Source: Amphritea atlantica
GTDB taxonomy: Bacteria; Pseudomonadota; Gammaproteobacteria; Pseudomonadales; Balneatricaceae
Length of the DNA: 64,000 bases
Direction: 5' to 3'
Assembly (NCBI RefSeq): GCF_900111095.1
Contig: NZ_FOGB01000002.1
Span: forward strand, 359,405 to 423,404
A program made the translations under genes and the position numbers. Of this stretch, positions 45,601 through 54,225 are shown in pieces (within the stretch, counting starts at the first letter, position 1; every line of letters starts with the position of its first letter). Under the pieces are notes generated by a model. The model was not told the origin of the DNA and ran no database searches. It worked only from the letters and a program-made list of their open reading frames with translations.

Positions 45601-45854
45601 CGGTTGCGTGCTTGCTGCAGCTGTTGAGGCTGCGCCTCAATCTCAACCCGCAGATCTTTCGCCTGTTGTCGCTGGCTGATGATATCCTGAATATGTTGCG
45701 CTGTTTGCTGATAGATCGTATTGAGAGGGTTTTCAGGGTCTTTTTCAAACTGCTGTAGCTGACCCTGAAGGCGTGTCAGGTCAGCATTGAGGTCGGGCGA
45801 TTCGGCCAGCCCGTTAAGACTGAACAGCAGCAGAAAAATAGATAACAGTCGCAT
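42666..45854 (-). CDS. Large mechanosensitive channel of the MscK/MscM (KefA) type
   Basis: The protein has about 1062 residues. A signal peptide (MRLLSIFLLLFSLNGLAES) is followed by a long periplasmic coiled-coil-rich region, about 20-470, rich in Gln/Leu heptads. Many membrane segments, about 480-880, precede the MscS pore and beta domain (AALGVGLGFGLQEIVANFVS, then GDTVTIGGVTGNVTRI and IPNKTFITDQLINWS). Such channels open on membrane tension to release ions during osmotic downshock. The start at 45854 was chosen for the signal peptide. Whether it is MscK- or MscM-like is not decidable by eye. Confidence 0.92.
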   Translation of the reverse strand: MRLLSIFLLLFSLNGLAESPDLNADLTRLQGQLQQFEKDPENPLNTIYQQTAQHIQDIISQRQQAKDLRVEIEAQPQQLQQARNRPPQRGTELPETLPPATELQPLLIKTKAGLIDLEKYQDELQQTIRDSDKLLLSKREKQSSLQQQLNSPLSSAPAIPPTTELQKARELLRSYQQMATESALEVTELEILALPGRTELASLNLKSLQNQIQDYNAWINKAEERLQQQSRASAEKTLSQFESADTDNNPVLQQALTRNNETADIIRQGLAETEQTAQRRKQLEQQLQIIRQTYQAIQLQLELGIGYTGSEIRKHIQQLPKPLKSDITRTRLKELRLNQLTLSQPPVETQTTGLTEAQKTKLSQLHQSLSELISEQRSLQQKLISELSQLLLIQEQFNAQITASRALFNKHLLWLPSTEPVSTGWPTQIINGFIDLSAELPALLKPYRALLMDKVTLPSGLFLIVLPFALFCRRYLNKRQPQWCKQIGNVSQDHISHTLRPLLYGPLATLPIPLFLYVLGRKIGGDEAAVRNLLYMLASISWLYLTVMLWLQQPHGLLQGQFSLPEHTTATLRKRLSWLFWINTPLIAFLMMLDLSTNETVIAGPTRLILLLITIGFTLFWVSLWRATPHAQHTADGKLWHNISVWIGAVIAFNVAMAGMILWGYILSAGILIGLMFLLVCIAILAYLIFHLGRRWLLIEERKLLFAQTLARRAEILSAREEQKETPPPLKENFVDLQTISEQGNMLLKTVTALIFLTLAWFTLGWTLPALEALDSVTLWSTGSSDSGVLSFITLKQIIFALAALTVTFIAARNLPGLFELLVLNYLPLAPGTSFAISTLLKYCLYITGLISFLNFLGLEWGKLQWLVAALGVGLGFGLQEIVANFVSGLIILFEKPVRIGDTVTIGGVTGNVTRIQIRATTITDWDRKEVIIPNKTFITDQLINWSLTDAITRIVIPVGVAYGSDTPLVTKLLLQAAAENKHVLTEPAPLAFFLAFGNSTLDFELRAHISSMDIRNQTVHELHSTIDRLFREHNIEIAFPQMDLHLRSNDTGQPPGEDDDD

Positions 45855-45999
45855 AGATCGTGCCTTAAGGTGATGCAGTTTACTATATACGCCAATGACC
45901 TGTGCACAAGGAATAAGTTGCAAATCTGGCCTAAATTATAAGGTAGCCCCGGTTTTTTTGATCGCCCCTGTTGACGGTGAACTTAAGGAATAGTTGATT

Positions 46000-46953
46000 A
46001 TGCAGATGTTAGATGCCAAATGCTTACGCAACAATCTTCCGGTATATAACCATGAGGATGGTATCAGCAGCAGCGAGATGCTGGAGGAGTATCTCAGCTG
46101 TTATCAGTTACATCCGATTCTGCATGCCGGGCATAAGCTGTTTGCCACCCGGCAAACGGTGCTGGGGTGTACCCTGTTTGTGCAGCATTACTGTTGCCGC
46201 GAGCAGAGCCGGGGAACGGTGGTGGTGTTGCATGGCTATTTTGATCACAGTGGGTTGTATGGTCATCTGATCTCCTATCTGCTGGAGATCGGCTGGGATG
46301 TCCTCATCTATGATCTGCCGGGGCATGGGCTTTCCCAGGGGACGCCACTGTCGATTGACTGCTTCACCACCTACGCCAGACAGCTGACCGAGCTGTTGAA
46401 CAGTCGTCAGGATAGACTCGCACCTCCCTGGACTGTGCTGGGGCAGAGTACCGGCGCGGCAATACTGATAGAGCAGCAACTGCAGTTTGGTTATCGCGAC
46501 TGGCCAGTTCAGCATCAGGTGTTTCTGGCGCCCCTGGTGCGCCCCTTTGGCTGGGAACAGATCGCCAGTAAGTATCGCTGGTTGAGGTTTCTGTTGCGCT
46601 CAGTGCCCAGAAGTTATGGTCCGAGCTCCGGGGATCAGCGGTTTCTGGATTTTGTTCGTTATCAGGATCCGCTCCAGCATCACCGCATTCCTGTGCGCTG
46701 GATCGGCGCTATGCTGCGCTGGATTGAAGAGGTGGAACAGTCCGGCAGTCTGGAGACTCAGCCCCTGTGTATTCAGGGGGTGGAAGATGAAACGGTGGAG
46801 TGGCGGCATAACCTTGGTGTGATCGGACGTCTCTATCCGGGGCTGGAAATTAAGCTGTTACAGAAAGCCAGGCATCATCTGGTGAATGAAGAGGCTGCTA
46901 TCAGGTTGCAGGTGTTTAATCTGATAGAGCAGAAACTTAATTCACACAGTTGA
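46000..46953 (+). CDS. Alpha/beta hydrolase (monoacylglycerol-lipase-like)
   Basis: The protein has about 317 residues. It shows an oxyanion HG segment (VVVLHGYFDHSGLYGHLI), DVLIYDLPGHGLSQG, nucleophile elbow GQSTG (TVLGQSTGAAILIEQQ) and a C-terminal His (KARHHLVNEE). The family is serine hydrolase 'lysophospholipase/monoacylglycerol lipase'; the substrate is unknown. AAGGAA precedes the ATG at 46000. It stands alone, divergent from the channel gene and convergent with serA. Confidence 0.86.
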   Translation: MQMLDAKCLRNNLPVYNHEDGISSSEMLEEYLSCYQLHPILHAGHKLFATRQTVLGCTLFVQHYCCREQSRGTVVVLHGYFDHSGLYGHLISYLLEIGWDVLIYDLPGHGLSQGTPLSIDCFTTYARQLTELLNSRQDRLAPPWTVLGQSTGAAILIEQQLQFGYRDWPVQHQVFLAPLVRPFGWEQIASKYRWLRFLLRSVPRSYGPSSGDQRFLDFVRYQDPLQHHRIPVRWIGAMLRWIEEVEQSGSLETQPLCIQGVEDETVEWRHNLGVIGRLYPGLEIKLLQKARHHLVNEEAAIRLQVFNLIEQKLNSHS

Positions 46954-46967
46954 AGAAGCCAATAAAA

Positions 46968-46995
46968 AAGGCAGCCTGCTAAGCAGACTGCCTTT
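46968..46995 (-). terminator. Terminator behind serA
   Basis: AAAGGCAG...CTGCTT / AAGCAG...CTGCCTTT with one mismatch pair, followed on the minus strand by TTTTTTATT. Confidence 0.85.
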
Positions 46996-47012
46996 GCGGA
47001 TACCAGGCTGAC

Positions 47013-48245
47013 TCAGAACAGTCGGCGGCAGCGGATAGTACCCTTAATCTGTTTCAGTTTTTCCAGGGCAACTTCTGAGGTATCAGCATTCACATCGATA
47101 ACCACATAACCCACTTTCTCATTGGTCTGCAGGTACTGGCCGGCGATGTTGATGTTGTTTTCAGAGAATATGCTGTTGATTGAGCTCATCACCCCAGGGA
47201 TGTTCTCATGAACATGCAGCAGGCGGTGAACATCCGGATGCTCTGGCAGGGCCACTTCAGGGAAGTTGACGGAGCTGATAGAGGAGCCATTATCGCTGTA
47301 CTTGATCAGCTTCTCTGATACTTCATAACCAATATTTTCCTGTGCTTCCAGCGTTGATCCGCCAACATGCGGGGTCAGGATAACATTGTCGAACTCGCGC
47401 AGTGGCGAGATAAACTCATCATCATTGCTGCGTGGTTCAACCGGGAACACATCAATGGCCGCTCCCAGCAGACGTTTTTCAGCCAGTGCTTTGCACAGAT
47501 CATCGATGACGACGACAGTACCACGGGCGGCGTTGATAAAGATCGAGTCCTGTTTCATCTCTGCAAACTGTGCCGCCCCCATCATATCTTTAGTTGAGGC
47601 AGTCTCAGGAACATGCAGTGTGACGATATCGCAGGTGTTCAGCAGCTCTTTCAGTGACCCCAGCTGGGTCGCGTTCCCCAGAGGCAGCTTGGTGACGATA
47701 TCGTAGAAGAAGACATGCATCCCCAGGGATTCGGCAATAACACTCAGCTGTGAACCGATGCTGCCGTAACCCACGATACCCAGTTTCTTGCCGCGAATTT
47801 CATAGGAGCTCTTGGCTGATTTCTGCCATTCGCCGCGATGCGCCTTGGCATTTTTTTCTGCCACGCCCCGTAGCAGCAGAATGGCTTCTGCGATCACCAG
47901 TTCAGCTACTGAACGGGTGTTGGAGTAAGGTGCGTTGAAAACGGCAACACCACGCATGGTTGCTGCGCGCAGATCCACCTGATTGGTGCCGATACAGAAA
48001 CAACCGACGGCGACCAGTTTTTCCGCCGCTTCAAAGACTTCTTCGGTCAGTTGGGTACGGGAGCGAATGCCGATAAAGTGCACATCCTTGACACGCTCAA
48101 GCAGCTCATCTTCAGGCAGAGAGCCGGTCAGGTACTCGATATTGGTATAGCCGTGCGCATTCAGGGTATCCAGTGCAGACTGGTGCACGCCCTCCAGCAG
48201 CAGAATCTTGATCTTGCTTTTTTCCAGAGAGGTATTTTGGCTCAT
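47013..48245 (-). CDS. serA: D-3-phosphoglycerate dehydrogenase
   Basis: SerA oxidises 3-phosphoglycerate in the first step of serine synthesis. The 410 residues equal the E. coli enzyme. It has an NAD-binding motif GIVGYGSIGSQLSVIAESLG, substrate/catalytic segments (NAARGTVVVIDDL and LTPHVGGSTLEAQENIG with the catalytic His) and a C-terminal ACT domain, about 335-410, that binds serine for feedback inhibition. It is monocistronic. Confidence 0.96.
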   Translation of the reverse strand: MSQNTSLEKSKIKILLLEGVHQSALDTLNAHGYTNIEYLTGSLPEDELLERVKDVHFIGIRSRTQLTEEVFEAAEKLVAVGCFCIGTNQVDLRAATMRGVAVFNAPYSNTRSVAELVIAEAILLLRGVAEKNAKAHRGEWQKSAKSSYEIRGKKLGIVGYGSIGSQLSVIAESLGMHVFFYDIVTKLPLGNATQLGSLKELLNTCDIVTLHVPETASTKDMMGAAQFAEMKQDSIFINAARGTVVVIDDLCKALAEKRLLGAAIDVFPVEPRSNDDEFISPLREFDNVILTPHVGGSTLEAQENIGYEVSEKLIKYSDNGSSISSVNFPEVALPEHPDVHRLLHVHENIPGVMSSINSIFSENNINIAGQYLQTNEKVGYVVIDVNADTSEVALEKLKQIKGTIRCRRLF

Positions 48246-48467
48246 GGTATGGATCTCTTTTTAATGTGGCGATGTACCTGTGTGTGGCAGGCATCCCCGG
48301 ATTAGCCGGTAAAAGAAAGGGCGCTATGTTAACACAGTGTAAGGGGAAAAGGGGTGGCCCCGATGGGGGGATTTGGTGGATTTTTATTCACTTAAAGATG
48401 AATCCAGATCAATTAATAAAAATAATAAGTGATTTGGATTCATGTTTTAGGCGGTTAACAGCGCTAT

Positions 48468-48749
48468 TCAGCTATAGAAACAGAGGTAAGCTGTTGGTTG
48501 GGCAACCTGTAGCTGGAAGGTCTGATTGGCTGCAACCCGGAACTCGGTGCCTGTTGGGAATGCCTGCCATTCATCACTGCCGGGCAGTTTGACAACCAGT
48601 TCACCACTGACCACTTTCATCAGTTCGTTTTCAGAGGTGCCAAACTCATAGTCTCCCGCAGCCATAACGCCGGAAGTCACTTTGCCTTCCGCATTTTCAA
48701 AGCCGATAGATTTTACCGCACCATCAAAGTATTCGTTTACGGTCAGCAT
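48468..48749 (-). CDS. ppnP: Pyrimidine/purine nucleoside phosphorylase
   Basis: A 93-residue single-domain cupin (formerly YaiE/DUF1255): [20 protein letters not shown], then [20 protein letters not shown] and the end PTAYLCFYS. PpnP phosphorolyses several nucleosides. ATG 48749 is preceded by GGAG and matches the family N-terminus; the frame is open further upstream without support. It lies alone between serA and a LysR gene on the same strand. Confidence 0.92.
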   Translation of the reverse strand: MLTVNEYFDGAVKSIGFENAEGKVTSGVMAAGDYEFGTSENELMKVVSGELVVKLPGSDEWQAFPTGTEFRVAANQTFQLQVAQPTAYLCFYS

Positions 48750-48801
48750 GTTATTACTCCTATAAATGGGAGCGCTATAGTAGATATCTTTGCCTGTTTT
48801 G

Positions 48802-49701
48802 TCACCTGTTTGAGGTGTGGGCAGCGGTGGCGGGGGAGTGCTCCAACAGGTAATCGACAAAGGCTTTGTTTGCCTGGGAAAGGTAGCTCTGTTGTCGCCA
48901 GGCGATGCTCAGGTTGAACAGTAGTGGTTCATCAAAGGGGATGCCGATCAGGTCGCGGGCATCATCGATGGCGGGTTTGAGCAGGGCTGAGATGCCAAAA
49001 CCGTGTCGTACCACGGACTGAATCAATGGGATCAGGTTGGTTTCAAAGGATATTTTCGGCGTAACATGATAACTTTTTGCCAGTTGCTCGGTGACCTGTC
49101 GGTGGAAAAAACCCTCCTTAAACAGCACCAGCTCTTCGTCCAGAAACGCTGGGTAGCTGACACTGGTCTGGCTGGCGAAAGGATGGTCAGGACTGACGCA
49201 CACGAGGGTTTCCACCTGCATCAGATGTACCCTCTCCAACTCATCGGTTTCGCCGTAATCGACAACAATACCTATATCCAGGGAGCCCTGTTCTATCTGG
49301 CGGCGGATATGGGTGGTCCCACCTTCGACGACCGATAGCTGCAGTGCGGGAAAGCTGTGGCGAAAGCCCATTAGCAGTTCGGGCAGATAGTAGGAGCCCA
49401 GCATGCTGGGAATACCCACTCTCACCTGACCCCGGGTGAGGCCGGTCAGTTCCTGCATCTCCAACTCAGCATCGGCAACCGCCTGAACTATCTTGTCCGC
49501 ATGCAGCAGCAGTCGTTCACCTTCATCGGTGAGGCTGATGCGGCGTTCATTACGATGGAACAGGGTCAGCCCCAACTCACTCTCCAGCCGTTTGATGGAC
49601 ATGCTGACAGCGGGTTGTGCCAGGTGGAGCTTTTCTGCTGCGCGGGTGAAGTTGGCTTCCCGGGCAACCATCTGGAAGCAACGTAGCGAACGGATATCCA
49701 T
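48802..49701 (-). CDS. LysR-family transcriptional regulator
   Basis: A 299-residue LTTR with an N-terminal helix-turn-helix ([20 protein letters not shown], then [14 protein letters not shown]) and a substrate-binding-like C-terminal domain. It is divergent from the MFS transporter gene across an AT-rich 163-base gap, the typical arrangement of a regulator and its efflux target. ATG 49701 is chosen over an upstream start 20 codons earlier because the LTTR fold begins here. Confidence 0.92.
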   Translation of the reverse strand: MDIRSLRCFQMVAREANFTRAAEKLHLAQPAVSMSIKRLESELGLTLFHRNERRISLTDEGERLLLHADKIVQAVADAELEMQELTGLTRGQVRVGIPSMLGSYYLPELLMGFRHSFPALQLSVVEGGTTHIRRQIEQGSLDIGIVVDYGETDELERVHLMQVETLVCVSPDHPFASQTSVSYPAFLDEELVLFKEGFFHRQVTEQLAKSYHVTPKISFETNLIPLIQSVVRHGFGISALLKPAIDDARDLIGIPFDEPLLFNLSIAWRQQSYLSQANKAFVDYLLEHSPATAAHTSNR

Positions 49702-49864
49702 CGGTTTACCTGAATATTGATCTGCGGAAATTCCCTTGATGCTCAGTGAGCGGTGTGACACTTACTATATCATCACAGATATTTATTAATATGATCATTT
49801 ATATATATTTCTGTGATTTTATGTTGGCTGTTAGGCTTACAGCATCTAACTGGAGTGTGCTGTA

Positions 49865-51061
49865 ATGATTGAATCGGGTAGTAAGCCGTTCTGGCGGGCA
49901 ACCATCGCCCTGTGTATCGGTTCGTTTATGATTTTTGCCAACGTCTATGTCACGCAGCCTATTCTGCCGGAGTTGCAGCGGGAGTTTGCACTTACTACTC
50001 TGGAAGTTAGCTGGTCGTTTACCGTGACCACCCTGATGCTGGGTCTGTCCTTGCTGTTTTATGGGCCTTTGTCGGATGCGGTAGGTCGCCGCCCTCTGAT
50101 GCTGATCAGTATGGCGGGTGTATGTCTTTGTACATTGCTACTGTCACAAGCGGACAGTTTTTCAACCCTGGTTCTGTTACGTGGATTGCAGGGCTTGTTT
50201 CTTGGCGGTTTACCGGCCATTGCGATCGCCTATATGGGCGATGAGTATTCCCGTAAAGCTCTGATGCTGGCGGTAGGCCTTTATATCAGTGGTAACTCGC
50301 TCGGTGGTATTTCCGGTCGCTTAATTGGTGGTTTTGTCGGTGAATGGCTGGGTTGGGCTGACCTGTTTCTGGTCATGGGTGTGGGTAGCTGTTTTGGTTT
50401 GTTATTGTTCTGGTGGTTATTACCGGCATCCCGGCAGTTTTCACCGCAGCCCCTTAACCTGTCTGCGATGCTGTCCCGTTTATGGGATCACCTGAGTAAT
50501 CCGCTACTGTTGCTGGTCTATCTGGTGGGTGGACTGAATTTCTTTATCTTTATCAACCAGTACAGCTATATCACCTTCGTGTTGTCGGACGCGCCCTACT
50601 ATCTGAGTCCGGTATGGATAGGCCTGCTGTTCCTGACCTATCTGACCGGGACCGTTGGTTCAACGCTATCGGGGCGTTTAGCGCAGCAGTATGGACAGCT
50701 TAACTGTATGAAAGCGGGCATTCTGATTCTGATCAGTGGCAGCCTGCTGACCCTGAGCAGCGCTTTACCGCTGATTGTTACTGGTTTCTTTATCAATAGT
50801 TTCGGTTTCTTTTTCGCCCACTCCAGCGCCAGCAGCTGGGTAAGCCATCAGGCAACCCATGCTCGCGCCAGCGCCTCCTCGCTCTATCTGGTGTTTTATT
50901 ATCTGGGGGCGAGTAGTGGTGGTTTTTATCTTGATCCATTCTGGCACTGGCTGGGTTGGGAAGGGGTTGTACTGGGGTCGGTCATCGTACTGCTGATCAC
51001 CCTCAGTCTGACACTGTCATTGAGCTCGCTGAGCGCCAGGGGTATGATCAGAGCCCATTAA
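49865..51061 (+). CDS. MFS transporter (YnfM-like)
   Basis: The 398 residues hold about 12 transmembrane helices. The first segment, IFANVYVTQPILPELQREF, and the loop 2-3 motif FYGPLSDAVGRRPLML are those of the drug-efflux MFS group to which YnfM belongs. The substrate is unknown. The divergent LysR gene is the likely regulator. A FAH-family gene follows 62 bases later on the same strand and may be co-transcribed. Confidence 0.9.
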   Translation: MIESGSKPFWRATIALCIGSFMIFANVYVTQPILPELQREFALTTLEVSWSFTVTTLMLGLSLLFYGPLSDAVGRRPLMLISMAGVCLCTLLLSQADSFSTLVLLRGLQGLFLGGLPAIAIAYMGDEYSRKALMLAVGLYISGNSLGGISGRLIGGFVGEWLGWADLFLVMGVGSCFGLLLFWWLLPASRQFSPQPLNLSAMLSRLWDHLSNPLLLLVYLVGGLNFFIFINQYSYITFVLSDAPYYLSPVWIGLLFLTYLTGTVGSTLSGRLAQQYGQLNCMKAGILILISGSLLTLSSALPLIVTGFFINSFGFFFAHSSASSWVSHQATHARASASSLYLVFYYLGASSGGFYLDPFWHWLGWEGVVLGSVIVLLITLSLTLSLSSLSARGMIRAH

Positions 51062-51123
51062 GCAAACAACGATTCCAGCTTTAAATGATAGTTGCGGGCG
51101 CTCAATCGGTAGGGAGCATGATT

Positions 51124-51780
51124 ATGCAGTATAAACATCAGTATGTAGACGGAACTGACGCTAACCTTCCTGTGGGGAAGGTGGTCTGTGTGGGGAGAAA
51201 TTATGCCGACCATGCGGCGGAGCTGAATAACCCGGTTCCGACAACGCCGATGCTGTTTATAAAACCTTCAACCGCTATTGTGCCGCTGTCCAGTCCGTTT
51301 GAGGTGCCGGTGGATTTTGGCTCGGTCCATTTTGAAACGGAGATGGCTATTCTGATTGGCCAGCCGCTGAAAAATGCGACTCATGCCGAGGTTGACGAGG
51401 CGATTGTCGGCGTGGGGATAGCGCTTGATCTGACCCTGCGGGATCTGCAGGGCAAGTTAAAACAGCAGGGACATCCCTGGGAAAAAGCCAAAGGCTTTGA
51501 TGGTTCCTGTCCGTTATCTGCATTTCTTGAGCCGGTGGCGGATCTGCAGGATCAGCAGATCCGCCTGACGGTCAATGGCCAGGTGCGTCAGAACGGCAAT
51601 AGCAGCCATATGTTGAATAAAGTGCATCCACTGATCGCGTACATGAGCCACTACTTCACCCTGTTGCCAGGCGATGTGGTGCTGACCGGTACTCCGGCTG
51701 GGGTTGGTGCGGTTAATCCCGGTGATAAGTTGTTGCTGGAATTAGGCAGTCAGCTGCGGGTAGAAACTCAGGCTATCTGA
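51124..51780 (+). CDS. Fumarylacetoacetate hydrolase-family protein (YcgM-like)
   Basis: The protein has about 218 residues. It shows the FAH fold: GKVVCVGRNYADHAAELNNP, metal ligands in VHFETEMAILIG and VGIALDLTLRDLQ, KAKGFDGSCPL and the C-terminal TGTPAGVGAVNPGD. Bacterial members are acylpyruvases, oxaloacetate tautomerases/decarboxylases or hydratases in aromatic degradation. The start was set at 51124 because GGGAG is spaced for it; ATG 51118 is possible. Confidence 0.88.
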   Translation: MQYKHQYVDGTDANLPVGKVVCVGRNYADHAAELNNPVPTTPMLFIKPSTAIVPLSSPFEVPVDFGSVHFETEMAILIGQPLKNATHAEVDEAIVGVGIALDLTLRDLQGKLKQQGHPWEKAKGFDGSCPLSAFLEPVADLQDQQIRLTVNGQVRQNGNSSHMLNKVHPLIAYMSHYFTLLPGDVVLTGTPAGVGAVNPGDKLLLELGSQLRVETQAI

Positions 51781-51799
51781 GCACAGGGGACGCGACACG

Positions 51800-52213
51800 A
51801 TGCTATGGGTAAAGGTGTTTCATATACTGGCAATGACCAGCTGGATGGCGGGTATTTTCTATCTGCCGCGTATTTTTGTGCACTATGTCGAGGGGCGTGC
51901 AGCGGGACAGGATGTTGCACGGCTGGAGATTATGGCTGGTAAGCTGTTTGTCTTTATGTCGATTATGGCGCTGTTTACCCTGGGGTTTGGCTTATGGCTC
52001 TGGTTGGGCTTCGGGATTTCCGGGGGCTGGTTGCACGCCAAGCTGCTGTTTGTGGCGCTGTTGCTTGGTTATCACTTCTGGTGTTTCAGCTATCTGAAAA
52101 AACTGCGGGCCGGAACGCTGGATAACAGTGGACGATATTTCCGTCTGTTCAATGAGTTGCCGCTGCTGATCTTTATACCGATTCTGATCTTTGTGGTGGT
52201 GAAGCCTTTTTAA
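51800..52213 (+). CDS. hemJ: Protoporphyrinogen IX oxidase HemJ
   Basis: A 137-residue four-helix membrane protein of the UPF0093/HemJ family. HILAMTSWMAGIFYLPRIFV contains the conserved His, followed by GGWLHAKLLFVALLLGYHFW with Lys and His, and the end NELPLLIFIPILIFVVVKPF. HemJ oxidises protoporphyrinogen to protoporphyrin in heme synthesis. It lies 19 bases after the FAH-family gene. Confidence 0.9.
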   Translation: MLWVKVFHILAMTSWMAGIFYLPRIFVHYVEGRAAGQDVARLEIMAGKLFVFMSIMALFTLGFGLWLWLGFGISGGWLHAKLLFVALLLGYHFWCFSYLKKLRAGTLDNSGRYFRLFNELPLLIFIPILIFVVVKPF

Positions 52214-52253
52214 CAGGCCAGGCTATTAACAGGCAGGTTATTAACAAGAAAGG

Positions 52254-52880
52254 TTAAGCGCGTTCGATTTTGCCGCGTAGCCGTTCAAGACGGGCCGCAG
52301 CCCGTTCGGTTTCCTGACGCAGACTGTCCACTTCAGAGTAGAAACGTTTCAACTGGGGCTGGCTCGGCAGCAACTGCAACTCCTCTTTAATATACTCTTG
52401 CATATTTAGCATCAGGCTGTGACCCGCCTGCCGATAAAACTGCGATTTCCACTTCACTAACCGGGCCAGTTCGTGGGCGGGCAGATCACCTATGATCTGT
52501 GCCAGAATCCCCTCCCAGTCAAGCGCTGCATCAATCATCACCTGACTGAACCGGGTGGCCAGGGCGCTATCACCGGAAACCTGAATGGTTTTGCCAAACA
52601 TCACTTCGCTGTTGTCTGCGGCGCTCAGTAGCTGGAAAAAGTCTGCCGCTGAGCCGCTCAGTGTGACATCGGCATCATCGCGTTCAATCTGGTCTATCTG
52701 CAGGCCGGCGGCGCTGGGCTGCAGTGACAGGGAGAGCCTGGGGGCACTGAGCTGAATGGCGATAACTTTGCCATCCAACAGGCTGAGTCGATCAACGGTT
52801 GCCGGACTGCTCAGCAGTAACCGGTTAATCGTGCCTTCCGCGAGGGTTAGCAGGGTTGCGCTGATCGATTCGATAGTCAT
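52254..52880 (-). CDS. ubiJ: Ubiquinone biosynthesis accessory factor UbiJ
   Basis: The protein has about 208 residues. An N-terminal SCP2 lipid-binding domain (about 10-110) is followed by a C-terminal coiled segment with a leucine/arginine pattern (SLRQETERAAARLERLRGKI). UbiJ holds hydrophobic intermediates for the soluble Ubi complex. It starts 2 bases after the ubiE stop. In most relatives ubiB comes next; here it does not. Confidence 0.9.
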   Translation of the reverse strand: MTIESISATLLTLAEGTINRLLLSSPATVDRLSLLDGKVIAIQLSAPRLSLSLQPSAAGLQIDQIERDDADVTLSGSAADFFQLLSAADNSEVMFGKTIQVSGDSALATRFSQVMIDAALDWEGILAQIIGDLPAHELARLVKWKSQFYRQAGHSLMLNMQEYIKEELQLLPSQPQLKRFYSEVDSLRQETERAAARLERLRGKIERA

Positions 52881-52882
52881 GG

Positions 52883-53644
52883 TCAGGGCTTGATGCCGGT
52901 ATGCAGGGCGACGACGCCACCAGTCATATTCTGATATTTGCACTGGGTCAGACCCGCTTCCTCCATCATCCCTTTCAGGGTTTCCTGATCAGGGTGCATA
53001 CGGATCGATTCTGCCAGATAGCGGTAGCTGTCCTCATCACCCGCAATCAGCTTGCCGATTTTCGGCAGCAAATTGAAAGAGTACAGATCATAGGCCTTGG
53101 TCAGCAGAGGGTTTTCGGTTTTGGAAAACTCCAGCACCATCACTTTGCCGCCGGGTTTCAGCACCCGTGCCATCGAGGCGAGGGCTTTCTCTTTAAAGGT
53201 CACGTTGCGCAGGCCAAATGCGATGGTGATGCAGTCAAAGGTGTTGTCTGGGAAGGGCAGCGCTTCGGCATTGGCCTGAACAAACTCGACATTGCCGGTA
53301 ATACCCCGGTCCATCAGCCTGTCGCGGCCAACTTTAAGCATGGAATCGTTGATATCCGCGAGAACCACTTTGCCTTCAGAGCCCACCAGACGGGAGAAAC
53401 GCATCGTCAGGTCGCCGGTGCCGCCGGCAATATCCAGCACTTTATGGCCACGACGGACACCGCTCTGTTCGATGGTCAGCCGTTTCCAGATGCGATGGAT
53501 ACCGCCGGACATCAGGTCGTTCATGATGTCATATTTGCTGGCAACCGAGTGAAAAACGTCAGCTACTTTCGCCTGTTTTTCATCGACTTTGACCTGTTCG
53601 AAGCCGAAATGGGTCTTGTCCTGAGATTGTTTCTGGTCAGTCAT
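52883..53644 (-). CDS. ubiE: Demethylmenaquinone/ubiquinone methyltransferase
   Basis: A SAM-dependent C-methyltransferase of about 253 residues. UbiE motif 1 is [14 protein letters not shown], the SAM-binding motif is [20 protein letters not shown], and [20 protein letters not shown] is characteristic of UbiE. It methylates the ubiquinone (and menaquinone) ring. The ATG at 53644 is chosen because the family begins near the following segment. It is first of ubiE-ubiJ. Confidence 0.95.
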   Translation of the reverse strand: MTDQKQSQDKTHFGFEQVKVDEKQAKVADVFHSVASKYDIMNDLMSGGIHRIWKRLTIEQSGVRRGHKVLDIAGGTGDLTMRFSRLVGSEGKVVLADINDSMLKVGRDRLMDRGITGNVEFVQANAEALPFPDNTFDCITIAFGLRNVTFKEKALASMARVLKPGGKVMVLEFSKTENPLLTKAYDLYSFNLLPKIGKLIAGDEDSYRYLAESIRMHPDQETLKGMMEEAGLTQCKYQNMTGGVVALHTGIKP

Positions 53645-53775
53645 AGAAAACCTGTAATCTGCATAGTTCGCGTTGCAGCATTCTACCTTTGCCACAGGCA
53701 ATTGTCTTTACTCTTCCATCATCAACTGATCTGGATAAATAAAAACCGGGTTCAGTCATCGGGAGGCCGTGCTGC

Positions 53776-54153
53776 CTAGCCCCGGGCGATCATGTTGCCG
53801 TGGCGTGTGGCTCCGGCCTCTTGCAGAGCTTCGAGATAGCGGTTCCAGTAGGTATCATGATGCTGACACAGGTCGTAGAGGTATTCCCAGGTGTACAGGC
53901 CGCTGTCGTGGCCATCATCAAAGATAATCTTGAGTGCATAGTTGCCGGCGGGTTCCAGCCCTTTGATTCCCACCAGTTGTTTACCCGTCTGCAGCACGCC
54001 GTTGCCGATACCGTGACCGCGTACCTCGGCTGAAGGCGAGTGAACCCGCAGGTATTCGGCGGTCAGTTCAAAGTGCTGCTGGTCGCTGTATTCCAGTTCA
54101 AGGGTTCTGGATTTTGCATGCAGTTTGATATCTTTCGGTAGTGGTGCTGCCAT
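53776..54153 (-). CDS. DUF971-domain protein
   Basis: 125 residues with a single DUF971 domain, the fold also seen at the N-terminus of gamma-butyrobetaine hydroxylase and in Fe-S assembly proteins (LELEYSDQQHFELTAEYLRV, then IIFDDGHDSGLYTWEYLYDL). It always sits next to hslU in Pseudomonas and related groups. Role unknown. It follows hslU by 72 bases on the same strand. Confidence 0.9.
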   Translation of the reverse strand: MAAPLPKDIKLHAKSRTLELEYSDQQHFELTAEYLRVHSPSAEVRGHGIGNGVLQTGKQLVGIKGLEPAGNYALKIIFDDGHDSGLYTWEYLYDLCQHHDTYWNRYLEALQEAGATRHGNMIARG

Positions 54154-54225
54154 GACAGACTCCGGTGGCGGAGCTTTATAGCTCCGCCTGACAGGGGTTA
54201 ACGGGTTGGCCCTATTGTGTCAGGC

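Noticed and set aside
52901-53779. 292-codon plus-strand frame opposite ubiE
   Set aside because: It is antisense to a well-conserved gene, has no motif and no ribosome site.
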